A stretch of 64,000 bases of DNA. Origin: Porpolomopsis calyptriformis (lineage: Eukaryota > Basidiomycota > Agaricomycetes > Agaricales > Hygrophoraceae). Each line of letters begins with the position of its first letter. Position 1 is the first letter of the stretch. Made by a program: the position numbers and the translations under genes. Below are positions 23,662-35,101 of this stretch, piece by piece. The notes below the pieces were generated by a model. The model was not told the origin of the DNA and did not search any database. It saw only the letters and a program-made list of their open reading frames with translations. The stretch is taken from the NCBI GenBank assembly GCA_951640195.1, contig OX621164.1, positions 1,593,098 through 1,657,097 on the forward strand. Reading direction: 5' to 3'.

Positions 23662-25538
23662 ATGTCGAATGGACTGAAAAAAGTCAATGTGTTGATGTGT
23701 GAGTTGGCTGTTATCCTGCTTGGCATTTAGGGTGACGCTTTCGGGCACAGGTGGTACCGTACGTCCATCACACTCGTGTCTTCAAACACTGTGAGACCAA
23801 CAGCCGCTTCAGGGCGAGTATACAACTGGATGGACGAGATCAGGTGCTTCAAATTCTGACAAGAAAGTAAGCCACTTTGTTCTTGCACGAGGAACAGCAT
23901 CGATTCATTTCCAAGGTTGGCGTGCGTCCCTTGGCGTCCAAGTCTTCATTTTAGCAACGATATTCTTAGGTTGTTGGCTTGACGCTTTTTGATCTTCGCC
24001 GTTTGGGCAAGGTATGACTGCGTGAAGTACGTTGTGTGCATACCTTACACCCTTCAGATCGACTCGCTCGGGATGGTCGGCACCGATGGCGATAAATTTC
24101 CTGCCATCCGCCAACATCTCAAAGAAAACATTGCTGGCAATTACAGAGATATGGACACTTCGTACGCGATTCGATTAAATTTCATATATTCATCGATTTA
24201 TACCGCTCAGATTCTACTCGTTTCCTGATCAAGGCAAAATTGACCCCGAGGCATGTAAGTCTCTGGCTTCTCGTTTTTCTTTGAAAATGGATGCATTTTT
24301 GCAGACAAATCTGCGATCGGTATGTTGTCTCCTGGTGATGCCATTACTGTGTTCACCCCGGATAGTAAGTTGTCATTCGAATCCCATTTCTATGCCTGCT
24401 CTGTACCACCTTGACAGGCACTCATTATGCTATATGCATGTATGCCATCGAGCGCAGAATTCATGTACTTGTGACAAAACCTGCCGTACAACTTCTCTCC
24501 CACCACAATGAGCTCATCGCAGCCGCGAAGAAGCACAATGTGCTTTGTTTTGTCGAACATCATAAACGGTCATATGTCCCCCGCCACTGATTTAGCGCCA
24601 TGCTCATGCACTTTGCTATGTGTAGCTTCGATCCCGTTTACAGCGATGCAAGGGCGCGTGCTGCCAATCTTGGCGAGTTTAACTTCTTCAGTGCTTGGAT
24701 GAGCCAGCCAAAAACCCAGCTTGCAACTTTCCGCGCTTGGGCAGGCAGAGACTCAGATATCAGGCTAGTCTCTCGGCCTTACACCAGTGCAGAATGGACT
24801 AACGGAAAAACCAGTTATTATCTGTCATCTCACCACATTGACATATGTTGCTGGATTCTCGAGGATAAAGCCGTCCCAACTCGTGTTGTTGCCAGTGCAG
24901 CCACCGGAATCGCAACCAGCGAGCCGTACAATTGTGTTCCGGGAACAGAAGACACCATCACCCTCCTAGTAGATTGGCAGTCCGTGACGAGCATGGATCA
25001 TAAAGGCACGGCAGTCTTCGCCGCGTCATGGACGGCTCCCCTGAACACTGGTGTCCATTCCGCTCAACACTGGTATTATCTAGGCGAAAAGGTTTGTCAG
25101 AGAGTGTGATCAACTCCCTTCTTCACATATAACGACTACTTTAGGGCGAGATCAACGTCGATCAGGCCCACAGGGGATACGACACCACCGTCGATGGCAC
25201 CGGCAAGACCTGGTACAACCCTTTCTAGTAAGTATCACCAATATTACACTGCTTGCAAAAGCCACTCTGACTGCACCAGTATGAAATACACCCCGTCAGA
25301 GAGCGGCCATTTTGACGGCCAACGAGGATACGGCTATTTGTCCATCGAGAAGTTTATCGACGCCGCCCGAAGTGTCAACGCCAGCCATACTACACCCGAT
25401 GATTACGACAAGAATGGTCTCCCGACGGTTGCCAATACTATCTTAACCACAGCTATCCTCAACGCGGGTCGCATTAGTCTGGATGAAAGAAGATCTGTGG
25501 GCATTAAGAAAATCGGACAGCAGTGGATTCTGGAATAA
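23662..25538 (+). CDS. Gfo/Idh/MocA-family oxidoreductase, D-galacturonate-reductase-like
   Basis: Exons 23662–23698, 23751–23758 (8 nt), 23813–23866, 23916–23921 (6 nt), 23970–24011, 24058–24161 and 24211–24254, with later exons to 25538, restore a complete Rossmann enzyme. Key segments are [88 protein letters not shown] and [20 protein letters not shown]. Gly-rich GTGEYTTG replaces the usual GxGxxG dinucleotide loop. The HHKR and SSHHID motifs suit a sugar-acid substrate. In fungi, relatives are annotated as D-galacturonate reductases of pectin catabolism; substrate here is inference. The intron 24764–24814 appears to use a GC donor. Confidence 0.75.
23751..23758 (+). other. 8-nt microexon of the oxidoreductase gene
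   Basis: The bases GTGGTACC lie between a CACAG acceptor and a GTACGT donor. They complete a split codon (T|GT, Cys) and encode Gly-Thr of the GTGEYTTG motif. Flanking introns are 52 and 54 nt, the local norm. No other join puts [12 protein letters not shown] in frame with GEYTTG. Confidence 0.7.
23916..23921 (+). other. 6-nt microexon of the oxidoreductase gene
   Basis: GTTGGC (Val-Gly) sits between a CCAAG acceptor and a GTGCGT donor. Flanking introns are 49 and 48 nt. With it the protein reads DKKVGVVGL, which fits the family pattern. Without it the intron would be 103 nt, long for this region. It could still be skipped without losing frame. Confidence 0.55.
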
Positions 25539-26473
25539 AGATGTGATATATCCTCGTTGGGGATTCTCATTCAAAGAATACGTACCATTACCATTCCTCA
25601 GGATTCCTCCTTGTTGGCACAAGCAAAGTATGTAAAAAAAATGCAATTTTAGGAACACGATATTGCCATAGGTCAAAATGGTCAATGAAGCCTTCAGACC
25701 TCTGGCCCCAGACATGGAGTACGAATGTACGACGACAGCTAATAGTAGGTACGGAGGGATTGCTGCAACATGACGATATTGTGACGATGGAAATGAGAAA
25801 ATGTGCAACGGAAGTCGGGGTAGGGGCTGGAATATTTGTAGAGTTGGCAGTAAACGGCAACCGCCACGCGATGTTCCAACTGTAACCAGAAAACTGGTAA
25901 ATGGATAAAAGAGGGAATAAAGTAGAACAAATGCGATTGTTATTGGGAGGGGGGGTCCGACCTCGTCGCGTGGGTGGATGGGGAGGGGGTGATCAATGAT
26001 TGGAATGTAAGTGTGGGAATGTGAATGATGCAGAGACAAAAAGTGGAAATGAGTGTGTCAAGGTCGCGGATGGGGTGATTGCTTAGGGAACATGGAGAAA
26101 AAAGAATTCGCGCAGGACACGACTATCCGTGTGAGACAAGACCAAGAAAAGGGAGAGTCCGACAGGCACGTGGAAGTCGACGGATAGGTAGTATAGTTGG
26201 AATAAGGAGTTTGGTGTGCCATTCTCCGAGTCATTGGAACCTCAAGTCGATCGTACGCCCGGCTGTACAGATAATGGTGCAGATGGTAGAGACAATTGCT
26301 AGGGAAAGTGATGCATGGATGATTGAGCTTGCAGAGACGGAAATGAGGCAGAATGTCGGTTGTAAGTGTATCGAATGGTATTACATTTTGCGGGATTGAC
26401 GAATCTTCGACGACAGGAGAGTGGAATGTAACCGACGGTGGAAATACAAATTTTGAGTGTTTTGTGTCACCGT
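25539..26473. other. Convergent intergenic region, no gene seen
   Basis: About 930 bp between the oxidoreductase (+) and the cyclin (-). The longest open frame (about 25443–26039, minus) overlaps the oxidoreductase end and is not coding-like. Expected content is two 3' untranslated regions. I see no repeat or RNA gene. Confidence 0.45.
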
Positions 26474-27943
26474 TTAGGGGGAAATGTTGAGACTGTGCAG
26501 CGCCGGACGTCCAAATGTGACAAAATCATGCGGAAGGTATTGCTCCGGTGGTGAATCTATGCGGTGTTTATTGATAATAGGCTCGAACTTGGACGGGACG
26601 TTCTCCTTGTTATTCTCGGTGTATGAGAACGGATCATTAGAGAACGGTGGACTAGTCGGAGTGAGCGGCATGTCGTCGGAGACATCAGAGGGTGACGTGG
26701 TAGTGCTTATCGGCGTGCTGACTGTGGACATTGCGGTGCGAGTCGGGGTGGCTGGGAAAGGTGGCGAGACTTGGGGGACGAAGCGGCCACCTTTAAGATA
26801 AAACTGTACGACAAAAGTCGCAGCTTTGGAATAAAAGGCGTAGGAATATTTTTTGACAAGGATCTCCGAGAGATCATTGACGCGTTTGGCTAGACGGTTG
26901 TCAAGACATTCGACAATCTCCAGACAGTCGTCTGTTTCCTCCCAACGACGGCGGTGTTTGCCACACAAGAATCGTGCCAACGTGAGAGCGCCGAGAGCGA
27001 TAGAAGACGGCTTGTGCTTTACAAACTCCCGGTAGAAAAGCGTGATTTCCATCAGGAAGCGAGCAACATGCTGAACTTTGGGTTCCTCCACGCAAGGGCC
27101 ACCGCACATGAGTCTGAGCCAAGCTTCGGCAGTCGGATGTCCGAGTGTCCATTCAATGGTTGATAAAACGTGGCCTTCCATCTGAATAAAGGCCGACTCG
27201 TCGTATGTCTCGCGGCAAATTTGGGTAAGCTCTTGGACTGTGGGTACACGTTCTTTGGCATCCTCGAATTTGGCAGCAATCCACAGCGCTGCGCATCCAA
27301 CTAGTTGGTAATGTTTGATATAGACGACGCGCCGAGAGACATAGCGGTCAACGATGTTCAGTGTGAGGTAAAGAGTTTCTGGACGGAGGCGAAAGGTAAA
27401 ATGAATCTCGACAAGGAAGTCAACCAAGCACGGTCGCATGTGCCATTTGATCTCAGGTTGTTGATCCATGGACTGGGTGGAAGACACGGTTTGTTGCTAT
27501 AGATGATTACATGTGAGTAAGAAGGGTGGCATCAACTAAAACATGGAACTAACCTCCATATCATGCATATATTGGCGAATTTCATCACGGTACTCCTCCT
27601 CAAGTAGTATGCCTTGTCTTCGCAAAGCCAAGATTTGGGCTTCGCGTTGCTTTTGTTGAAGTAAAATTGATTTCGCAAAGCGTGGAGATCTGCGCACTGG
27701 ACCATATGCAGGGAGGAGGGGAGCCTTGCGCGATTTAACCACGCCATGGGGGGAAGGGCGCTTCTTGGGGTAGAATGAAGCTCGGGAAGCTCTAGTGGAA
27801 GTCGCGGAAACGTCCTTCATATCTCGAGTAGAAGTTGAAATCGAGGCGGACGAGTGTACGATCGACTGAGAACTAGAAGAGGAAGATTGGGGGAGAAGTC
27901 TGGTGTTAGCTGGAGGTTGCTCGGAGGGTGGAGGAAAGGACAT
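26474..27943 (-). CDS. G1-type cyclin (Cln/Puc1-like)
   Basis: Two exons (27943–27554 and 27496–26474; intron 57 nt) encode 470 residues. After a basic Ser-rich N-terminus, EEEYRDEIRQYMHDMEQQ leads into the cyclin box: IKWHMRPCLVDFLVEIHFTF, LYLTLNIVDRYVSRR, YQLVGCAALWIAAKFED and ESAFIQMEGHVLSTIEWTLG. A second cyclin fold and a Ser/Thr/Pro-rich tail follow, the latter a likely phosphodegron region. The cyclin box resembles fungal G1 cyclins (Cln1 of basidiomycetes, Puc1 of fission yeast) more than mitotic B cyclins. It should activate the main Cdk in the nucleus at G1. The long gene-free upstream region fits a heavily regulated gene. A B-type annotation cannot be excluded. Confidence 0.8.
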
Positions 27944-30536
27944 GTATAATAAGGCTCTAGTGTATGAAGTGGGGGGAGCGTGGTGGCTTGAGAGGAAGAG
28001 AGGATGAAGAGAAAAGGTCAAAACAAAGCCAACTAAAGTATCAGATCGGGGTCAAAGCCGGGGTCAAAGCCGAGTGAATAGAATGCGACAACATTATAAC
28101 GATGCAATCGATCACGGCGTGACAGCACGCTCGAGACAACATAGGAAACCACGAAGTGATTATGGGGAATACAACTGACCGACTTCAAGCCACGGCTCAT
28201 ACGATGACGATGATGGTGATTGCGACGACAAGGCGTCAAAAATTGTGTGTCCACTTGGATAACACACAATAGAATGGGGTGGTGGCCGAGGGGCTGAGCA
28301 GACCCGTCGTCGTCAGCGTGAAAGTTCGTGAGGAATAAGGGGAGAGAGGAAGAGAGGAGGCAACGTCCAACGTCGTGAGGAAAAGACACGACGATGAAGA
28401 GGAAAAAGATGGCATGGGTAATAATTTTGATATAAGGGTCAGGGAAATTAGGATGACCAAATTTGGAAGGTGAAAACGGGCGAAAAAGTAAAAAGGGTAT
28501 AGCACAAAAAAGAAAAAGAAAAGGACAAGAAATATTAAATCTGGTCGTTACGCCATCTGATGCGGCTCACTCCGTCCAGCGCGGTAATCCGGCGCCGGTG
28601 GTGTTGATAAAAAAAAATAAAAATAATAACGTTCAAGGTTTCGCACGATGGCACGTTTAGCGAAGGAGAAACAATCACCTTGGCTGGCTGGGACACCGTT
28701 AGCGCCATTCTCATCGGAGAGGTTGAAACACTCACAAAAGGTTGAATACGATTTGTGACAAAAGAGAGAAACAGGATGGATTACTGTCGGCGATAGAGCA
28801 ATGAAGGACTATAGGTGAGGTAGACTGGACACGAAACTGGGGGTCGCTCGAAGTAAACCGAGGGGAAGGCCTCGTACTGAGCGCTGGGTGCGATAGAGAA
28901 CGAAGAGGGGGGAATGCAGCCTTCAAGTAAGATTTCACAATACACCAAGGCGAGCGAAAACCGCCTGGCTTTTCACGTTTGAGCGCCGGCGATTCATTCT
29001 TTTCTCTTCATGTATGTACCTATCCGAGTCCAGACGTCCACGTTTCTGCCTGCAGGCAAATAATGATGAGATTCGCACGGAATTAGTTGCGATTGTAATT
29101 GTATAAGCAATATTTAAGGCGGAAGAGTATCTTGAACAAGCATAATTTCAATAATGAAAAAAATTTGAATGAACATCAGCGTAATAAGCATCTTTGAGCT
29201 CCACTAGATTACATCCGAATCGCTACCGCAATTGTTCGCAAGCTTTCATCGACGACAAGCCATGGCAAACTAAGGTATCTAACATACGTTCGCCATCGTC
29301 ACCAGGTCAGGCACCCTCGATATCAAACAGGCGCCCTCTTGACACTCAACAGATTCAAGGCAGGGCGGATAAATAACACCCTTCCATCAGTCACCTCTTA
29401 TCTTGCTATCATCACCCACCCCTCGTGCATATATCTAACGTACACTTGTAACGATCTTTGATGAATGCGCAACAGCCGGCAGCACCAAGCACTTCTTGGC
29501 GAGCCCATCCTATTCTTGTACATGAACGTGCTGCCGAACAGCAGAGAACACCGTCGAGCATTGCGTCCGATCCTTTTGGCTGTGATTGCGGCCACAACAT
29601 ATCGTAAGTGTGGTCAGAGGTTGTGACCAGGAACCCGATGCTCCCCGACCTGCTGCAGCTTTAGTCTTCCTTGTTTCCAAAAGGGTTAGAGCGGTATCCC
29701 TTTCTTTCACAGCATCCCTCGGTAAGGTGGGTATATATACTCGCCAGCGTCACTTTGACGTAAATTTCAGTTCCCAATTTGAGTCGAAATCAGTCCGATT
29801 CTCGCGATCCTCAAACGGCGGCCAAGTGTCAACCTAAGGGGGAAAACTGTCGGGCTGAGTGAGGTGTTGGCTGCCGGTTCATTTACTTGGATAAACTCCT
29901 GAGCGGTGTAACTTCGTGGAAACAACCGACCGCTGTGAGAGCGGTACAGCGCAATATTTCTGGCGGTCAGCATCAACCGATGTGAGCATCAAGAAGGGAC
30001 ACAACGTGTGGATTTCCGGGCCTCCGTTCCGCTTGACAAATATATAGCAAATATCGCCAAAACAAGAATCTGACCACGAATTTCGCATCTTTTTTGGGAT
30101 TTCTAACTTTTTCAACGGCTTGATTGCCGAAAGCCAGCAGTACAGACAGGCGTTTAAATTCGAGTTTGAGACCTCATTAAAATTATTAATTATCCTCGAG
30201 ACACAGCGTCCGCTGGAACTCAAGGCTGTCTTCTCCCGGCCAAGGATGTAATTAACGTAATTCACGCCAGCTCCGTCCATGGGAGGTTTTGCGTACAAAG
30301 CGCTCTGGCATTCAAGCAAACCGACGTCTTCAGTAACGATGGGTATGTATACTGTAGTGATCGATGGATATCTGTCTGATGTGCCGGTTCCAATCCGGCC
30401 AATTGAGCAAGGTAGAGAAAAACAGTATCGCGATATTTGGTCCGCTGCATGATTTTGCAGGGGGTCAGGATGAGGTCGGACTATCTGGACGAATGTAAGA
30501 ACAAGACATTCTTGACAGGAAGGGTACTGTATCCTA
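27944..30536. other. 2.6-kb gene-poor region upstream of the cyclin
   Basis: The largest gap in the window. It must hold the cyclin promoter and the 3' end of the 4E-T-like gene. No recognisable gene is found. Two open frames deserve mention: a 225-codon minus-strand frame (29879–30556) without recognisable domains, and a 48-codon plus-strand frame at 29461–29607 (MNAQQPAAPSTSWRAH…). Base composition is AT-richer around 28490–28640 and 29040–29200. I found no exact ACGCGT cell-cycle box by eye. Confidence 0.5.
29461..29607 (+). CDS. Doubtful 48-residue reading frame
   Basis: A single-exon frame beginning MNAQQPAAPSTSW and ending DPFGCDCGHNIS. Composition is protein-like, but no family, CaaX end or signal peptide is visible. 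It lies alone in the gene-poor region. Likely chance unless transcribed. Confidence 0.15.
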   Translation: MNAQQPAAPSTSWRAHPILVHERAAEQQRTPSSIASDPFGCDCGHNIS

Positions 30537-33500
30537 TCACTCTCTATTGGGCCCACCCATGAGCAAAGCCATCAAATCGTGGGCGGGCTGGTTGTTGGAA
30601 CTCGGAAGCGTTGGTTGCTGAAGATGAGGCGGTAGGGGAGGTGGCATCATATGAGAAGGTAAATGTTGTTGTTGCCGAGCTGCAGAGGGTGGAGCCTGCA
30701 ACTGAGCTGAACCGGCTTGCTGAGTACTGAATCCGCTGGCTCCACGCGGTCCGCCAATGCCGCTGCCCATTCCCAACACGTGTGCATGACTGGGACCACG
30801 GAGATCCACATTGCCAGGGTGCCCCAGTCCTGCCATTGGATTGAGGGCAAGGCTACTTTGTAACTGGTGTGGACCGGGTGGAGGGAGACGCATTTGCAAA
30901 CCTCCACCATAATTGTGACCTCCACTGCTGGGAGCAATGAAAGCATTGAAGGGTTGCGATGGCCCATTTGGTTGCAAAGTGTTATGCAGTCCATTCGAAG
31001 GCACTCCTAGCATCCCGAGGAATTGGGATGGCTCGTGGGGTGGTCGACCACCAAGATTCGCCAAACCGGGCGGTAAGCGTTGCGGAAGGCCTTGTGGATT
31101 CTGACTCGAGATTGGTGATGGTCCACCGCGATAATGAGGCTGCTGAAGTGGTATGCCAACATTTCGCCCAACAGTTGCCTGCTGGTAAAGAGAGCCAGAA
31201 TACATTTGCTCAAGGCTGCGTTGGTGAGGAGGAAGGCGCTGGGGGTTGAATTGCATCGATTCGTCAACCATTTCTGAAAACATGCTGTTGTCTCTGCTTC
31301 GAGGAGGAGCAGAACGAAGGCCAGGAACCATTCCATCTGGGACAAAGTTTCTGTCGTCCATGCGACTATCATACAGTGCTTCAAGGCGGCTGTTCGCTGG
31401 CAGATGGTGTTGGTGTATTTGTTGAAGCGAATGGCGACTACTAGGACCTTGTCCGAACGGAACGTTAGTCGAGCTAATCTACTCAGCCAGATTAGCGGAG
31501 CATCAACATCAGTGGCTGAAAATATGACAAGAATGGAAATAGTTACTAACCTGAGCCGAATTGTTCAACATGGCAAAGATATCGTCCATAGCTCGATTGT
31601 CATTTTTGACCCCAAGTACACCATTGAAATTACTTGCTTCTTGCCTCTGACCAAGAATAGGTGAAGACGATTGAAGGCCGGGCGTTTGAGCTTTTACCAC
31701 GGGGGGCGCCTGCGAGGTTCCATCTCTGCTTTTTCCGTCAAAGAATTTGGCGAACCTACTGCCCTTCCCTGCAGCGTACGCTCCAGCACCAGAATTGTTG
31801 ATCAAGTCAGCCGAAGTAATCTGCTGACTGCCAGAGATGCCAGAGATGCCAGAGTTAGCCAGTTCATTGAATAAATTAGCTTCAGATGCTCGGCGAAGCA
31901 AATCGGAATGAAGACGAGACTCATCCAATCCTGACGTCGAGTGGGGTTGATCTCCGAAAGGTGAAAAACCCTGTTGGGTACGATTAGATTCGGCGTGAGA
32001 ATAACCTTGGTTAAAGGTGATTTCTGAAATATGGGGCTGCGAAGACACGTTCCCACTTTGGGTGTTGTTGGTGAGAGGAAATGGATGGCTGGTGTTCGGT
32101 TGATTAGATGTATGAGGATGTCCATTGGTAACGTGAGGCCTAGTGTTGAGGGATGCCTCAGGTTTTGTATTCTGTACATTAGAGACCGCGGGAGACGTTC
32201 GAGCTCCAAAAGCCAGAAGGCGTGATCCTGGTGGTGGGATGAATTGGGCAGAAGTCGAGGGAGGGGCAGGAGCATGTTCGACTACTGCCGACTGAGCAGA
32301 CACTGAGGATTCGGATGACGGAAGACTTGGAAATATCCTGGAAGCTGGTACATTGGTTTTATCGGCGGGAGGAACAAGAGATGGTTTCGGGGTAACCCCA
32401 GACTCGTGGGATGATGATTTGAAGATGGACATAAGGGAGCGAGAATCGTCAGAGGGGGCAACAGAAGCCACAACGTTTTGAGTGGATAGTGTGGACTTTT
32501 TCAGGGCGAGGGGTGCCTCATTGTCAGTGAGCTGAGGACCAGACGAAGACCCAAACACGTGAGGATTAGGAAATGAGACATTATCGCCTGCTAATAAATT
32601 TGGTATTGGTGTAAAAATGTTGGAAACGATAACTCACCACTTGATGCCGGGTCACTATTTCGTTGATCTAGGGCACCGGTGAGGTCGTGTATACCATTCT
32701 CCACGGGTAGGGCCGATGCCAACGGTGACAGGTGGGCGTCCTCTTCAGCTACCTTCCTCTTCTTCTCTTCTTCCCTTTTCATCATCAATCTGAATAACTG
32801 GATCTCGTCGAGTGGCTTTTCAGCTGCGTCAATCTTCGAAACAGAGTTCTCAACCTCCTGGACATTATTCTTGGTGCTTGTTGGACCTTGGTCTTTTTTG
32901 TCTTTTTCCTTCAATCCCTTCTTCCAGGCCTGTATACCATCGAGCTCGCCCTCAGCAACCTGGCCCCCAAGTATACCAGTGTTCAAGTCGTTAGGGATGT
33001 AGGTATCCATCCAAGCTGGTTCCTTCTCTTTTTCTCGCTCGCGATCTTTTCGGTCATCTTTATCCTTCCCGTCTTCCGCAACGCCCCCAGATCGCCTCTC
33101 TCGGCCAGAGCTCCGCTTAGACCGCACATCTCGTTCTTCTACGACAGTCCAGCGACGATCTGGGTAACGGTCGCGAGGATCATATCCGGTCTCTTGAGGT
33201 GCCCTATCACGAGCACGCTCTCGTTCCCGTCTTGCATTTATCCTTTCGTCCCTTTTTCCATCATCCCTCCATCGCCTAGGATCATCCAGTTCCCATTCCC
33301 TCTCTGAATCTCTGTCCCGTCGCGAAAAATCTTCCCTCTCTTTGCGAAAATCGTCTCTTTCTCTCCGAGGCTCGTCTCGGTCACGATCGAGTCGTCGATC
33401 GCGGTCTCTGTCCTCACGGTCGCGATCCCGTCTGTCGCGATCTCTGTCCTGGTCACGATCTTTCTTGGACGCTGAAGTATCACGTCGTTGCCGGGATGTG

Positions 33501-34649
33501 TCGCGAGTGTGTGGTCGTAACCCATCCCACTCATCGCGGTCTTTACGAATGTTGTCTGAACCTGAGTGTTTCTCAGATTGAAGACAATTATTGATGATGA
33601 CAGAAACAAGACAACTCACGCTCTCGCTCGTCCCGGCCCGAACGCGGAGGTTCAGCCCCTGCCAATGAATGTTGTGGTACTTGCGTACGAAAGGATGAAA
33701 ATGCCTGCACACCTCTTCGCCAGTCTTCACTTGATTCACCGGCCTTTTTCTTAGAAGGATCACGGGTGTCGGCCCGTCGGGAAGACATATTCGCTGCTTG
33801 GGATTGAACACTCGTTCTACTTGAGGAACCAACGACAAGATGGGGTGCAGTGTCTCTTTCCTTGCTTCGGAGATTGGTCAATGCCGAAGGAAGAACAAGG
33901 CGGTCGCGATCATATTTGTCGGATAGCTAGAAACCGTTCTAGCTGATTAGGAGCAAGTGACTGGAGGGAACTTACATTTCGTAGCTTCTCCTGCCCCTCC
34001 TTGTCTCGTATATCCCTGTCCTTTTCGGCATCTTTATCCCGCTCTCGTTCTGCGCGTAAAGACTGATGCTTAAAATTTCCCATTTGGGACGGCTGGCTTA
34101 GAGTTGAACGGAATGCAGGTCGCGAGGTATTTTCTGGTACACGAAAGGCTCAGGGTTGGTATGCAATTGAACACTTTTGAGATCACTCACCACCATCCTC
34201 TGCATCACGACGAAAACTGGGAAAGGTTATGCATGAGATGCGCCAAACAACGGTTGATTATTAGTAAAAGTGTTCACCGTCTGTCCCTGGAAGATCCAGG
34301 CGTCGAAGGTTCTGGCTCCTTTTTGTTCAAAGATTGCTCATTCTCCATCCTTGGGAATGATAAGTATCCAACTTGTGGAAAGTATGAAAACGCACCCAAA
34401 CCAGTCCTTCAATGAAGGCATGTCCGGTGGTGGTTTCACTAACGGAGAGCGATACAGGAGGAGAATCTGGGGGCGGGTATAAATAATTAGAGGCCGAGAT
34501 GGTTCAACTTTTTTTGTTGTGTCTCCTGAAGCTTCGGAGTTGATCTCGTCCTCCACCGCAACACTCGCGGCGGTGACAATGTCAGCGGTGGCTTCTCGAG
34601 AAAGCAGTTTCGGTTCTTGGGTCGAAGAGTGAGTCACTACGGTAGCCAT
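30537..34649 (-). CDS. eIF4E-binding protein, 4E-T-like
   Basis: About 1,200 residues. The first exon (start at 34649; an upstream in-frame ATG at 34697 is possible) carries PLIIYTRPQILLLYRSPLV. This fits the eIF4E-binding motif Y-x4-L-Φ (YTRPQIL-L). Then, across an intron, come MPSLKDWFGMENEQSLNKKE and a basic segment. A striking Arg/Asp repeat lies at about 33350–33460, and PAWMDTYIPNDLNTGILGG at about 32955–33020. A long Ser/Asn/Gln/Pro-rich C-terminal half ends LMALLMGGPNRE. In animals, 4E-T brings eIF4E to P-bodies and represses translation; fungi have Eap1-like equivalents. The motif order and the Gln/Pro-rich tail suggest this family, but the RD-rich region is unusual. About eight introns; those in the middle were located only roughly. 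Confidence 0.65.
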
Positions 34650-34739
34650 GTTGAAGAGCTGGTCGGTCTGATCCTGAGAGCCAGCAAGGGTGAACAAATA
34701 GGTGCAAGCGTCAATTCAGAGCTGCTGTACCCCGTAGGC
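34650..34739. promoter_or_regulatory. Bidirectional promoter region, 4E-T-like/LYRM2-like
   Basis: Ninety base pairs separate the two divergent start codons. If the upstream ATG (34697) of the 4E-T-like gene is used, the gap shrinks to 42 bp. No specific site recognised. Confidence 0.4.
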
Positions 34740-35101
34740 ATGACTCCAGACCTCACGCTTAGACATTTTATTTTGAAGCAAAAAGTCCTCAATCTTTACC
34801 GCTATGCCATCCGCGCTACAAGATGCAAGATGTATTGATAACTCATCCGTGGTGGTAATTCTGACTGTTAATCTTCTAGCAATCCCAAACCCCACCGTGA
34901 GGAGGGAGACGATTGCATGGATTCGAGGAGAAGTTGAGAGAAATAAACACTTGGTTGATGTGGTATGTGTCTGCCCTCACCTTTCCGCTTCCTGTTGATT
35001 GTCTCGCGATGGTACAGGCCATGATCGAGGACAATATAGCAATGGCCCACCGAGACCTGAGACAGATCTTCCCTGCAACATTGCCTGGCCCTCACATGTA
35101 A
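34740..35101 (+). CDS. LYRM2: LYR-motif protein, LYRM2-like
   Basis: A small three-exon gene (34740–34824, 34880–34962, 35018–35101) coding for 83 residues. Exon 1 gives LTLRHFILKQKVLNLYRYAI with the LYR tripeptide. Exon 2 gives IPNPTVRRETIAWIRGEVER plus NKHLVDV. Exon 3 gives AMIEDNIAMAHRDLRQIF. Order, length and the R-x-E-F/V-x-R-N-K-like block fit LYRM2. LYR proteins are small mitochondrial adaptors that bind acyl-ACP and assist complex assembly or Fe–S transfer. Intron 1 (55 nt) can only be joined in frame with a GC donor (GCAAGA). Intron 2 is GT–AG (55 nt). A plausible gene easily missed by automated prediction. Confidence 0.78.

Noticed and set aside
30380..30410. CCGGTTCCAATCCGG resembles a tRNA T-arm/B box
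   Set aside because: No matching acceptor stem, anticodon arm or A box at the right distance on either strand.
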